Below, one piece after another: positions 13,794 to 26,400 of a DNA stretch of 64,000 bases. The notes under the pieces were generated by a model. That model was given only the letters and a program-made list of their open reading frames with translations. It was not told the origin of the DNA and ran no database searches. How positions within the stretch are numbered: the first letter of the stretch is position 1; each line of letters begins with the position of its first letter. The DNA is from Pithys albifrons albifrons (taxonomy: Eukaryota > Chordata > Aves > Passeriformes > Thamnophilidae). The stretch covers positions 107,820,227-107,884,226 of the forward strand of contig NC_092458.1 of the NCBI RefSeq assembly GCF_047495875.1. Direction: 5' to 3'. A program made the position numbers and the translations under genes.

Positions 13794-16700
13794 GGCTTTG
13801 AGCTGTGTATTTAAAATGTGATGGAAAAAACCAAACACACTAGTTGATGTTAATAGTAATGATAACAATAGTAATATATTTTGAATAGGATTTTGTATCT
13901 ATGTAACACAGTTCTGTGCATGAAAGTGCAAATCCAGCATCCTTTTATAATGGTTCATTTGCTCATGGACCAATGTAAACTAACTTAAATATAGGCACAC
14001 AATTATCAGGGGATGCTATTACAGCTCATGAATGTTAAGTTTATTAATTCAATCTTACACTAAAAATTTCTAATTTACCTCCCCTTTAAATCAATAGACA
14101 CAACACAAGTATCCAATGGTTTGAGGATGATTTAGTGGTCAGTATTTTTCTCTTTTCTCCAGAGTAAGCTTGGTGCAAGAAAGATGCCTGGGCTGTTGCC
14201 AATTCTGGCCCTGAACTCTATTTTAAAGGCTCAAGTGGGCCAGAAAAAAAGCCTGTATGCTGCCATGTAATTCAGATAAATTGCTGTTTTACACCTCAGT
14301 CAGTGAAAAGTGGATCATATACTGTGCTTTGTTGGGCCCACTTGTTGAGTAGGTTACATGTCACTATGAATATTTCTTTCATAACATTTCCAAATTAACT
14401 GATAATTATTAAAGAGATTTATTACTCAAGGCTCTGACATTTTCACTGGAAGCCAGCAATAATAGAGTAAAAATGTACAAATGTAAAAAGATGTAAATGT
14501 AAATAGAAGTAACAAGCAATTCAAAAGAAGTATTGTTCTGTTGTGTGGCAGGTTTTTTTTTGTCTAAAAGAAAAAAAAGTTCAGTGTCTTCAGAAGAATT
14601 AAATATTTCTGAAAATAATCTTATATGTATCTTCATACAGTATTTTGCTCATGTTTTTGTTGTAGATTTTTAAATTCTAGATAGAAAACACAACAAACAC
14701 CCATGGTTAACTGGTATAGTTTTTCTCTTCAGATTAAATTTTTTTCTAAATCATGTAGAAGAAAACATTTGATGCAAGCTATTTGTCATAAAAGGTTTTC
14801 AGTAATTCATTTTGGTCAAACAAATCCTTCATATGGTAGTGTACCTGTAACTATTTACATAATTGTATGAATTTAGATATTTTAGTGAAGGTGATAATTT
14901 TTAGGGTATGTTTAATGGAAATAAAGAGAAAGATTTGGAAAGGCAGAATGAAAATAATACCTCTACATCATTCTAGTTATAACTTTAATGTAAGGGTATT
15001 TTGTATTGTTCTATTGGAAAAGTAAGCCACTTACCTAAGTGTACTTAAATACATATTCATAGCTGTAACTGGGTAGGAGAACACTGGTATTGTTATAGGT
15101 AGGTAACTATTCAAACTTAGAATGAATATCCTTTTAATCCTTGGCTTCCCCATTCCCTTTATTTGTGTTATATGTATTAGTTTCATCTTAGTTGTATTTA
15201 AAAACATCAAGAGTTTTTTCTCTCTATACCAACTGGCTCTCTGGGAATGAAGAACCTGCACAAAAGGCTAAATGTAACTCCCCATTAAAAGTCAAACCCC
15301 CATGAATATTATATGAGTGAGAATTGACTGTTCCCACTAGCTGGAAAATATAACAAAACCAGCTGAGGTCTCAAGCAGAGGATTTTCATCTCTTATTTAT
15401 CCTCAAACTTAAAATAGACAAAATGTAACAACAAAGTGACTTTTATTGCAGTATTAATGCCCTATGCTCTATATTTTATAATGTCATATATTTAAAAAAA
15501 ATCTGTAATCAGTTAAAAAAGTCATTTATCCCTACTGAAATTCTGATTTTGAACAGTATGCAGTCCCATGTACATTAATTCCTACCGACAGTTCTCTCCC
15601 TTTGTGTCTTCCCCTATGCCTTCATACATCTGTGCTAAGGGAGCCAAAGTTTATTAGTCACAAGAGGAGATGATCTTAAATACCTCTTGCTTTGAATTTA
15701 AATGGGGCCAGTCTAGCTACTTTGAAATTAAAATTAAATTTAAAATTAGTACCCTTGATTATGAAAGAGAGTGTGAGAGAGCAGTCAAGTGTGATTTTTC
15801 TGAGCAAATTATCCTTCCATGATATTGCTACATACAGTATTTGGTAGTTACTTACACTAGACTGGGTTATGACAGATCTTTTACACCCATTGACATATGT
15901 GAAAAAGGACCTATTGCCTGTCAACTCTCAGAATAAAATTCCTGAAATTCACAGTGCTTAACCTCAGGTGAATGCACTGGCAGATTCCTCATTGATGTTT
16001 GGGAATTGGGTTTTACTTATGCTCCTTGGATATATGAGGCACCACGAAGAGAGAGCTGTGAGTTCCATTTTAAGAGGATCCTTTTATTGCCTCAAAAATC
16101 CCAGGGCCACATGACAGAATATGCAGGATAGTTATAAATTTATCTTGCTAATTCTGGTTTCTCTGAACATTTTTGATAGGTGAACATGACAGTAGCAGGC
16201 ATTATGCCATATTGTCAGTCTTTCTACATGGCCAATGCACACTTTCAAAAGTGTGCTGTGGTGGAGTTAGAGCCGTCTGTGTCTGTGCTGATCTGGAGGA
16301 ACTGTGTCCTGTGAGCAGGAACATGGTTCTGATATTAGTAATTATAGATTGTAGCCTCAGTGGCAGTACTGAAAGAGGTAGAGAGTTATTGAGGTATTTG
16401 GGGAGATAACTGTTGCAGCTGCCTTTAGCTTAATATAATTGAATGTCATCTTGTTATGGCATGGCTGTGAAGAGGAATGTGTATGCTTATCGAAATGAGA
16501 AATGAATGTTGGAATTTAACAGCATTTTGTACTTGCTGCTTCTGAAGGAACACCTAAACACAAGAGTTACCTCCAAGTTAAATGTCTGGATGTCATTTCT
16601 GTCATTATTTCTGACAAACTTGTAGTAGGAATGTAATACCTATTCTTCTTTTAATAATTCCTGAATTCATAAATGGTTCTGTGCATGGAGTTTGCCCAAG

Positions 16701-16974
16701 CTTATTTCTTGAATAAGTGAATTCAAGGTGAAAAACATCCAGCTTTGAATATTTTGGTTCTTAACTGAAATATCTTAACACATTCTTGAAAGAATGTTTT
16801 AAACTTTCTTGGAATAAATGTGTTCTGCCTTAGTGTATAACCCTCCCTATATTTTATCTGAACTGATGAAGTTAGAATGAAGTTTTGGTAAGATACAATT
16901 CTCTTCCAAATCTTTATTAACTCTCCTAAGTACAGTATCATAAAATTAGAGAACTGTTTCATTTAAGCTTTAAA

Positions 16975-17480
16975 CCTTTCTTAGAGGTTTTAATTAGCAA
17001 TTTAATGATCAATGCAAAGGAGAATGGGGCTGTGTTTTTCCATTAAATTAAAGGGAATTAAATAACACATTTTGGTTTTGTAGAGTATGCTCTTGTTGTG
17101 ACAAGCGTGAATATGTTTCTAAGAGGGTTGATTAGCTTTTTGGCCTCTCTGCTTAATATTTTGGTCATTCTTCTATGGAAGTTCCTGTGTGCCTCCCATC
17201 AAGATTATTGGAATTTGGAACCTTATCTATAATTGTCTACCAATAGGGGTGACATGGTGTCTCTTCGCTGCATTAACTTTATCGTTCCCTGTAAAACATT
17301 AACACAGCAAAAATCTGATCTTGTAAATGAGACCCATGTCTTCATCTTGATCAGAGAAATGAAATTTGTAATTCAAATTAGAAAAGTTAATGAACTTAAT
17401 GCACAGGCTGGAAAAAGTGTTGTAATGTGCCAATTTGGTCTGCCTATAGATGCTTCCAAACATTCTCATTAAGGTATTGA
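16975..17480. promoter_or_regulatory. Candidate conserved non-coding block (weak)
   Basis: The left part (16975-17080) is dense in TTAATTAG and ATTTAATGAT-like homeodomain cores. The right part (17230-17480) has a more even composition, with TTTATCG, AATTCAAATTAG and TTAATGCACAGG. No coding signal is convincing. I flag it because it stands out from its surroundings, not because conservation is shown. Confidence 0.25.
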
Positions 17481-17910
17481 TTGTGTCCATTTAGCAAAGT
17501 GAAGGGGACAGTGAACTCCCTAATGGTTTACACATGACACCAGTAGTGTCTAGACCCCCAACCAAAGGAAACCTATTGAGATAAGCCTTACATTTCCTTA
17601 AAAATTGAATTCAAGTATGTAGATATTAATGCCACTATGCTTGTTCTGAAGACCACAGGCTGTTGCAGGTAAAATAAGCAGTGTTCTGTGTTTATTGATG
17701 TCTGTGCAGAATTTCATGTTCCCAAGTTGAAATAGTGGTGGATGGTCTTAGCACTTACAGATAACAATTAAGGTCTCCCATCACAAAAATGATTGCTGTA
17801 GTTTTACAGTAACATTTTATCTGGAGACATAATGTTCTGATTGTGATTATAGTTTAGGAATTCAAATTCTGTTCCCTGTACTTTGAGAACGTTTTATTTC
17901 TGCTCTCACT

Positions 17911-17948
17911 ACCAACAACTGTGGTTTCATCTGTCAGTAGTTGTTGGT
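17911..17948. repeat. Perfect 10-bp inverted repeat with 18-base loop
   Basis: ACCAACAACT at 17911-17920 is exactly complementary to AGTTGTTGGT at 17939-17948. The outer flanks add two more pairs and one wobble after a mismatch. The RNA form would be a hairpin of about 46 nt, short of a typical miRNA precursor. Confidence 0.7.
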
Positions 17949-18042
17949 GATGGTGCACAAAGGATGTTCAGGCACACTCAGGTGTGCAAAGTTTGAGTTC
18001 TGGATGCTCATGGCATATGACAATTTTAAAGTTATCTTGGGG

Positions 18043-18108
18043 GAAAAAAACAACAAACAACCCCTCACAAGAAAACCCCCAACAAACTAAGGCAAAAAAA
18101 AAGAAAAG
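18043..18108. repeat. A/C-rich low-complexity tract
   Basis: An A-rich tract with C clusters (ACAACAAACAACCCC, AAAACCCCC) ending in an A run. There are no target-site duplications or LINE sequence upstream to make it a retroposon tail. Confidence 0.75.
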
Positions 18109-19429
18109 TAGTAAAGTATTTCCCTGGACAAGTTTCCTCTGCAATGCCCAAGGTGGTTTCCCTAAGCACTTTCCTCACAAGAAGAATATGGGCACCAGCT
18201 CAAACTCCTGACTGGGTGTTCCTGCTCGTGGCACTGTTGGCAATGGTGGGAGTACATGGCAGAAGGTGCAGGTCTTGCTTGGTGCTTGCTGGCAAAGCTT
18301 TGTGGCTAAGCTTCATGTGTGTGAAGATAACAAGAGCTGTCCACTGGATTTGTGACTCATCTCTGCCGTGCTATCTGTGGTGTGCTAAAGCTTTAAGCTA
18401 AAAGACATGAGGGGGGCAGTCAAGATGCCTTTGACTGGACTTGGAGGCTAAAAGCCAAGAGGTGAAGAGGGATTCAGGCATCTGGGCCAGTCACAAGAAA
18501 CCAGGGTGACAGTGGTCAGAACCTGCCAGTGCAAAGGTGTGAGGAGAAGGACACGGGGTGACAGGAAAAGCACTGCCACAGTATCCTTGGGGTGTGCACT
18601 GCTGAAAAGTCACAAGGTTACAACAGACAGTCAAACTACAAAGTTTAGACGTGGAGGGCTTTACAATTTCAAGGCAGTGGGCAGCAGTCTTGCCTCCTGT
18701 GATCTGTGTAGGCTATTTGATACTGTAATAGCCCCAATTGACTTCTAGATGACTTGTGGATAGAAGAGATGTTTATGAACAAGACAGTAACAGCTGCTGA
18801 CTTAGCACCTCATGATGAGTAATAGAGTGAAGTAATAATCTACAACTGCAGTTGCAGATTTGGAATTTTTTTGCAAGTTGGGAAATGAACTTCCCAATGA
18901 CTGTTTTCTTACTCCCATGTTCAGGACATTTGTCTCTGAACATTCATGTCCGATGAGTTGTGAATAACTGGTTTTATTGTCTTGAAAGATTGTGTGCCAG
19001 CTTGTGATCATTTACTGTTTTACCAGGCTAATTGTCTAGTTTGAGGTTACTGGGTGATGTATAAACGTCTGTGGACTTCGTGTTTAACAAACTGTTCTGA
19101 TTGCCAGACAGCATTTTGAGTATGTAAACACCTTGTAGATAGTTTTAAATAAGGTCAGTTTTTAACACAATATGCATAAATTTCCTCCAAAGCATGGCTA
19201 TATATAAATGCAAGCCTACAAGGGATAAGTAGCAAAAAAGGATAGTGATTTTGCATGCCGTGACTTAATTTCACAGTTAAAGAAAAATAAAAATTGAGAA
19301 AATAAATCTGCTAAGCCTCCAGAGAACTGAACAGGATATTTTATATTAAAACAGAGGACTTTGCAAAAACCCCAAAAGCTACATTTAAGTTTGAAAGACC
19401 TGGAAAGTATTTGAAAGGTAGCCTGTGCT

Positions 19430-19780
19430 AAATGGAGACCTTGAGCAGCAGCATGCTTGAACGCAGAGCAAGTCAGCATTCTATTGATTGCAGAGCGGTG
19501 GGATAAATGTGTGGCTTCTGCCCTTAATGGAAGCTGATTGTTCAGGGACGTACTGGCAAGGCTGGTCGATTCTTTAGCTGTTGTTTACTGGGGAGGACGA
19601 TATCAATTTTCCAGAGGGATGATTGGTGGGATGTCAAGGCTGTCACCCTTTTCTTCTCATCACTGACAGACAGTTGAGTGACAATTACGGTGATGGGACA
19701 TTGTCTGCATTGGCATATACACCAGAGGATAACTGGCAAACAAAAAAAAGGCAGCAGCACTTTAAAAAAGATATAATCAG
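19430..19780. promoter_or_regulatory. Candidate conserved non-coding block
   Basis: This block carries several CpG-containing words, uncommon in this window (GAACGCAG, GAGCGGTG, GGGACGTACTG, GGTCGATTC, GGACGATATC, TTACGGTG). It also has ATTGATTG, GACAGACAG and TGATTGGTGGG motifs. Retained CpGs in methylated vertebrate DNA often mark constrained sequence. No frame is convincingly coding. Confidence 0.4.
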
Positions 19781-19789
19781 CAGTTGTCA

Positions 19790-21188
19790 GGACTAGTTAC
19801 ATATACGATGTCTGAATAACAAGGCCAGGGTGTCCCACTGCAGACACTGACATAAACTCTACTGTGTATTCCTCAGCCCAAAATTAGCCTTGGGAAAGTT
19901 ATTGACTGGTGCTCCAAGTCCCTGGTAATCTAATTGGGAATTAAGCATCAAGGGACTGTATATTCGTGTAGTTTTCACTGAAAACAAGTGAGCTGTTCTG
20001 CAGAACTTTAAAAGAGGGGATCTGAAGCATATACCAAGGTTTTTCAGGAATCCTGTGTTGGAATTTCTTCTGACTACCCCAACAGCTAATCAGACAGCAA
20101 CTGTGAATGTGTCATTTGTGGTTTTGTAATATATTTAACCTACTAGTTTCGAACATGCAGACTAAGCTAAACTTTACATTTTGAAAGTCTTACTTTACAC
20201 TACATAGATCTATACTAGGTGTGCATATGTACTTCTTGTGAATTAATATCTTATAATAGCTACAGATCATTACGCAAAAGACTTTGTCCTGCTCCTACAA
20301 AACCCCAGGTAAGACTTCAGTGGTGCATACTGAGGACTGATGTGTTACATTAAGAGCTGTCACTTCCCCTTGCTTCTGGAAGCTGAGGGGAGGTTAAGGC
20401 TGATGGAAACAAGGAGACACAAGAAATGACTTAGATGTAGACATAGGAGATAGCTTTACAGCACAGAGCACATCCGGCTTACCTGCAATCAACAGTATTC
20501 TCTTTACTGCTTTCCTTGCCACTCCTCCCAAAAGCTCTAGATTGAATGGACCTTTTCAAAGAGTGTTTTAGAGGTACTCGCTTCAAACCTCAATTATCAT
20601 TTTTATGGTGTGCTTACAGTTACTTCAAATTTTACCTGGAACATACATCCTGCTGAGACTTTTTTCTCTCATCTGTTTGCCAAGATCTCCGGCAGCAAAC
20701 ATGGGAGAGGGCAGAGCACTCAGTTTCCTGCATGTCTCTTACTCTGAAACAAGGAAATTTAATGGAGGTGATGGTTTTAGGGACAAACATGTTCTTTCAC
20801 ACAGACCCGTATCTCTGGTCTTGCTTATAATGAATTAAGAAAAAAAAGAAAGTAGTGGTCAGTAGTTCAACCAAGTTGTGCCTCTCCAAAGATAAATGTA
20901 TGAATACACTAACAGAAAGTGATGATGCCTCTCAGACCTACATATAATCAGTGGTGCAGAGAGCCTTTGCAATGAGGAATAGTCTGAGTGCTTTTCAGGC
21001 AAAGTGGTACAGTTACTTGAAACCCACTGCTGTAGTGTTTGCACCTTCCACACCTACTGAAAATCAAAGTGCTATTTTCTCTACCTTGTACAATATACAT
21101 TTACATAGTCATAGGTAGTATATGGTATGAAGGTCACACGTGTTAATTTTGCTCAGCTGGGGTCCTTTTTTCTCCTGTTGTCACTTTT
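19790..21188. other. Non-coding stretch with no recognised gene
   Basis: No named repeat, RNA gene or coding signal was seen. Composition is typical of the window. Confidence 0.6.
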
Positions 21189-21193
21189 TAGTC
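21189..21193. repeat. Left target-site duplication of the solo LTR
   Basis: TAGTC, identical to the 5 bp at 21820-21824 directly after the LTR's terminal CA. Confidence 0.85.
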
Positions 21194-21819
21194 TGTTATG
21201 GGTTCACCTAGGTGGGCCTAGATTTGGACTCTGAAGTGTGGACTAGGCCGAAGCTGTCAGCTGACTTGAGCTGGGCTGAGCCAACAGCTGACCTCTGCTA
21301 GCCAGTAAGTTTGTATTCCATACCACATTATGACATCATCTCCAGGGAAGGAGGAACCAGTGTGGGAGTGGTTAAGGCAGTCGCTTCTCAGCCCTCCTCT
21401 TGGGAGGACACACGATGCTGTCCCAGGGGGGATGGAGAGGACCAGGCCCACCACTGGCTCACAGGGTACCTCAGGAAAGTAAAATGTGTTGTTCTGGGTC
21501 TCTCCTTTCTGCTTGGGTTTGTCTCCCTGGGGAATAAGCTTCTTCTTAAGTAATGTGTAGTTAGGACAGTAGAATTTGTGTGTTCGTTAAGAAGTTGAGG
21601 TGGGGAACTTGTTGTAGACTTGTGTGATTGTATATTTGTACTCTCTTCTAATTGTCTCTTTCTTTCTGTGAAAAATATATGTAGATTTAGTATAAATGCA
21701 GTTTGAAGTGTTTTTTTTTTTCTTTCCCCTCTCTTTTCCTCCCTTTCCCTGGTGTTTGGAGGGAGGCTTTTCTCTCTGTGCTTGGAAGGGTTGGCAGTTG
21801 CTTATCTCAAACCAAGACA
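21194..21819 (-). mobile_element. Solo LTR of an avian endogenous retrovirus, 626 bp
   Basis: The element begins TGTTATGGG and ends ACCAAGACA on the + strand, so both ends have the retroviral TG...CA termini. The 5-bp word TAGTC lies immediately outside each end (21189-21193 and 21820-21824), a perfect target-site duplication that fixes both boundaries. A single LTR without gag, pol or env between two LTRs means the provirus recombined to a solo LTR. Read on the - strand it starts TGTCTTGGTTTGAG and later has GATGTCATAATGTGG then TATGGAATAC, a segment I associate with avian ERV LTRs, so its own sense is probably -. A 5-bp duplication fits ERVL-like or gamma-like rather than 6-bp ERVK-like integration. 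The long pyrimidine tract at about 21708-21750 is part of the LTR. Confidence 0.85.
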
Positions 21820-21824
21820 TAGTC
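21820..21824. repeat. Right target-site duplication of the solo LTR
   Basis: TAGTC, identical to the 5 bp at 21189-21193 directly before the LTR's initial TG. Confidence 0.85.
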
Positions 21825-22140
21825 TCTTTTCACCTGATAACTGACTTGTTTGGGTATGTTATTTCCTTTCTATTTTCTATTCTTTTTTTTCCTGCACTTT
21901 TTATATACATTCATGTTCTTTGTAGTTTTCACTTACTAGTGAACATTAGAGATTTTATGTATGTTTCTGATTCCATTATGCAACTAGATTTCTCAAACAG
22001 AGTCCAAACTTCAGCAAAATCATTTTGCTCATCTTTTCAGGCATGTTTCATCTCTTGAGTTCTAGGTCCCTGATGACAGCAGGTCAAGTAGGATTTAAGA
22101 GATGCTGGTATGGAGTACAAGTCTTTGATAAGCCTTTTCT

Positions 22141-22241
22141 GGACCCATTCCTGTGTAACCTGCTCCAGGTGACCCTGCCCTGGCAGGGGGCTTGGAGTGG
22201 GTGATCTCTGGAGGTCCCTTCCAACAATTCTGTGATTCTGT
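22141..22241 (+). mobile_element. CR1 LINE 3' terminus
   Basis: The order of blocks is CTGTGTAACCTGCTCCAGGT, GACCCTGCCCTGGCAGGGGG, CTTGGAGTGGGTGATCTCTG, GAGGTCCCTTCCAAC and ATTCTGTGATTCTG. This is a typical avian CR1 3' end, finishing in the ATTCTGTG octamer. It is a different CR1 subtype from the copy at 10026. The 5' limit is uncertain, because the preceding 60 bp (GGTATGGAGTAC onward) may also belong to it. Confidence 0.9.
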
Positions 22242-22984
22242 TGTACATTCTGGATCTCAGTGCAGCAATTCCTAACAGAGGAGTTTCTTTCTGCTGCTGA
22301 CAGCTCATGGTGGAGACTGTTGAGCCACTGCAACTGCTACAGTAAGATTTTAAAGCTGCCCTCCACTGATAGCACATTGTAGTGACAACATTATCTGTGA
22401 GGGCAAATAATCAATCCAGGAGAAATTTTCTCATGCATACTAAAAAGGATGTAGTTTCTGAGAGAAGAGTCTATATTGAACTTTAATTACTTTATTTGCT
22501 ACCCAAATTTTTCTTACCTACTATTTACTATTACTAAATATTTTACTATTACTTTACACTGTTCTTTGTGGAAATTCAAGTTTCTTTTGTTTTCTTGATT
22601 CTTGAACATCTAGTGTTTCTCCCCACCAAGACAAGTTTGTATTGGTGAGCTTAGAAAATTCTTTACAAGTGGAGGTCATGATTTGAGACCTATCACTTTT
22701 CAGGTACAAGAAAAATTTCCTAACAAATTGCACTTGAGAAAGAATTGCCTACTGCTCTAGAGATACAATGACATATGAAGTTGGCTGTCACCCATCTGAA
22801 TGGCATTACAGAATTACAACAGACATTTATCTTCTCTTTTTCTGTTTTTTTCTGAAATTGTATTTTCCTTGAGTGCTTTTTTTCACTATGCTGTGGCATT
22901 TTTCAGGTTGGTGCTATGAAAGACTATCAAATGGCAATATAGAGATTTTTTTCTGTAGTTTTATTTAAAAAAAAAATGGTTCAT

Positions 22985-23420
22985 CAGCCTGCAGAAAAAT
23001 ACCAATACATGTGATTAATATGGAAGGTTATTTTTGCTGGGTCTTATGAAAACGCCAAATAAATGTGATTATTAATTTCTTTTTTCTAAGCCACCAGCTA
23101 ATTGATTTTGCACTGTGCTCATTAAAAATAGATACTTTGCCTTTCAAAGGGCTGTCTGGGAAACCTAAGGCAGAGCATGACTCCTTTGGGACACCATCAA
23201 CTGACCATTCCATCAGGCAGGGAGGAGAGAGTGGTCATGGTGCTTGTCAGAGCTGAAGTATATTTACCTCATCTCCCAGCAGATAAACATTTGCAAGGCA
23301 AATAATAAATTAGCCATTAATCAGAAGAGGGGCTGTGTTTGATGAACCCTGAATAGAGTGGAGATGTCAGGTAACGAGACAGAGTAAACAGAGCCATGTG
23401 GAAATGACTGTGAGCAGTTT
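22985..23420. promoter_or_regulatory. Candidate conserved non-coding block
   Basis: This region has dense recognisable motifs. They include TAATTGATTTTGC, CATTAAAAATAG (MEF2-like), CCTTTCAAAGGG (TCF/LEF-like), GCAAATAATAAATTAGCC, and ATTAATCAG. Composition is more even than in the flanks and both strands lack convincing coding frames. Conservation is inferred, not measured. Confidence 0.35.
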
Positions 23421-23429
23421 TGAAAGGTT

Positions 23430-26400
23430 TTGTGCTTCCTTTTCAAGAGATTTTCAAGGTTAAAGTAAAAGAAGACCAAAGACATGAGGCAACGAGCAGC
23501 TACTAGTTTTCAAAAGGGTAGCATTATGCAGTCTCTCACCTCAATTAGATCTGTAGTACTGTTGCAGTGCAGGGCTAGATGTGATACAGAAAAAGGACAA
23601 TTTTACAGACATGTTACAGAGCGCCCTGTTATTACGAAATTATTCAAGGCATACATTTGTTCAGTCTTAATGGTCTCAATACATCTTCAGGTGAAAGTTC
23701 AGACTTTTGATTGACAGCATTTCTTAAATATTAATTTCTATTACATTAGGAAGGTGCTTTTTTCCCAGTGTAAATAAGTGTTTTTCTCAAAACAGGGGGG
23801 AAATTCTACTCTCTTATTATCCAGGAAATTTTATTGAAGATTGGGCATGTTTTAATGGCCATACTTGTAAACAGAACTGAAAATAATGACAGAGTTTCAT
23901 AATTTCTATTTGTAGGGGTTTAATTTGAGCATCATTCTAGAATTACTAAAGTCTAGAGAAATTTTAGATGGTCAAACTACTGAAAATTGGGCAATTGGTG
24001 TCTCAAAAGGATTAGTCCAAACAAGTTTTTCTTCGTATGGTGCAAGTGGAGCTTATAAATAATTTGAAAAGTAAAATATGTAGGGATTCTGTAAGATTTC
24101 CCAAGCTGAAATAGGGCTTATAGTATTTTTCTACTTAACTGACAGGCAAAATTGCTATCCTTACAAATTGTACATCAATTGTTTAGTCACATGGTAAGAT
24201 CTTTATATTAGACATGTTCGTACCCTTCTGGTGTCACAAAACACAGCCTGTTTGAAAAACAGATCTGCACCTTTTTTTCTTGAATGCATTTTTCTAAGAT
24301 AAATTACATGTACAGTTGCAAGTTTTTAAAGTAATCAGAACATTCAAGGCCTCTCATTTTCATCTCCACTCATTCAGCTCAGTATAGCTCCTAGAAATGA
24401 AATTCCAGGCTCTCAAAGGAACACCTTTAGTTTCTAAGATCATCTGTGGTACTGTTCATCTCCGTGCTTCCCTTGGCTCTTGAAATCCTTTAAATCATTA
24501 ATTTTGAATTAACACTTGTTCAGTTCATTAGCAGGACTTGAGGCAACACTTTAAGAAAAAGGTAATCTATTGTGTGGGTCTAGTTGCTTTCTCACAAGAG
24601 CAATGGATTTCAAAGGAACAGATTACTGATTACTTGTTTTTTGCCCGTTCATTGCACATGGATTTACCTGAAGAGTCTTTGGTTAAGAATTGTACCTTCT
24701 GGTGTGAGACTGGAGGGCTTTTATTCTTGGCAGTCATGTAGCTGACTTCAGAAAAATCTGCATGTCTTTTCTTTATTTGATTTGGAAAGTAATGAGAGAC
24801 TTTTCTATAGGGTTGGTCAGTCTTTTTTTTTCTTTTTTTAAAAGTACCTTTCTCGATTATGTTAACAGCCAAAGATCACCTCTGTCTCTAAAAGGTTTAT
24901 ATTATACCTCATCTTATGTATTAGGAAGCATCCTTTTACTACTGCTGGAAAATCTGCTGCAGATGAATGTGTCAGCAGGAGAAAGCTTTTCTTCCTGCAG
25001 TTTCAATTCTCTTGAAAATTGAAAATAGAGGTTTTATGAGAAAGAAATCTCTGAGCAAGAAAGGATTCTAACCTATGCATATATAGTAAGAGTAAATTTG
25101 GGGGTTTACATATCAGTGAAAAACAAGGGAACAGAAAATCAATAAAAATATTTTTCCATCCACATTATCTGGGATAGATACTAAAAGAATCTTTTTTTCC
25201 CTTAAGTTAACTGTTGTTTAATAATATACTTGCCTAAAATTCTCTTGTCAGTTTTTGTAGGTCACAGAAGAGTTTTCCCTTTTTTAATCTGCCTGCATGT
25301 AGAAAAGAAAACCCACAGAGAGAGAAAGCAAGAGGAATTATTCTCAAATCTAGATGCTTTCTCTTATCTCTTGTGATCACAGCAAATCTCAACAGTCATT
25401 TATAATATAATAACATAGTGTTCATTTTTAGTCAGCAGCATGATTCCAAAATTAATGGTGACCCTTCAGAATTCAATTTTCTGTGGGCTAACCAGGTTCT
25501 TAACTGAGCCTCAGAATGTGAAGCCAGCCTTTAAAACTCGTTTTTAAATACAGGATACTAGTGAATAAAAGAAGAATGTATATATCATAATGGAAGCACA
25601 GCTTTGGAGTGGAATGTTGCCTCCAATATTTTTCATAATTCTGTTTTGATATAAAGTATATTTTTTTCAAATCTATAATTTGGCCAGAAACAGCCAAGGC
25701 CCCAGGATGTGTATAAGAAGTTTTTCACCAGAAAACTGTCCTTGAAGAACTAAGTGTGCAGACGAATGGTCAGAACAGTCATGACTGAGGAGTTTGGGGC
25801 TCTCTGACATTTTGTCTTTGGGTAAGATTTGAGTTTTGCCGCATTCAGACAGGGAGATCAAAAATTATGTCTTTTAGCACAGTGTTATTGCAATGGATAT
25901 CAAAGGAAAGAATCATATTTACTTTTCACTTTATTTTTTTTCATAAAAAAGCCCCTTCAAGTAAGATAATTACAAGATCTACTATTTAGGAAGTTCTTTT
26001 ATTAAAAAATATGGTGTTTGATGCTTTATATTGTGGTAGAAAGACACCTTTTAGTAAACTGAAAAAAGGATTTGTTTTGCATATGTGGTTTTAAAAGTAC
26101 TTGGATATAACATTTTCCTGCCTGTTGTTTGTTTAATAAGTTACTTGGTAGTGGCTTCAACACTAAATGGCATGGATGTTTCAGGCTTTTTTAGCTGAAT
26201 TTTGAAATCCTTAAATTTACTGCAGCAACCTTGTGCACAGGTTTCTACAAACCCCTATATTCAACAGAAGAGGGACATGTATTCATATGTAGATAACATG
26301 CCAGATTTTTGTGACTGACTTGCTTAGGTTTCTGAAAATGACCTTTAGGCTTTTTCTGTTGTTCGGTTGATTAGCAGAGTTTAATAGAGATTCATGTCAG

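Larger units (their letters stand above)
11011..16970. other. Non-coding stretch with no recognised gene
   Basis: This is AT-rich DNA with a perfect hairpin at 12245-12271, an A/C-only run at 13756-13793, and short homopolymer runs. Open frames are short and unrecognised. I see no further repeat family I can name. Confidence 0.6.
17490..19430. other. Non-coding stretch, GC-richer centre
   Basis: About 18200-18700 is richer in G and C than its surroundings, with GGTGACAGG-like segments, and may be an unrecognised decayed repeat. No protein similarity was recognised in any frame. The remainder is AT-rich. Confidence 0.5.

Noticed and set aside
21696..22058. A 120-codon + strand membrane-like protein
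   Set aside because: The hydrophobic start is the translated T-rich tract of the solo LTR, and the frame crosses the LTR boundary.
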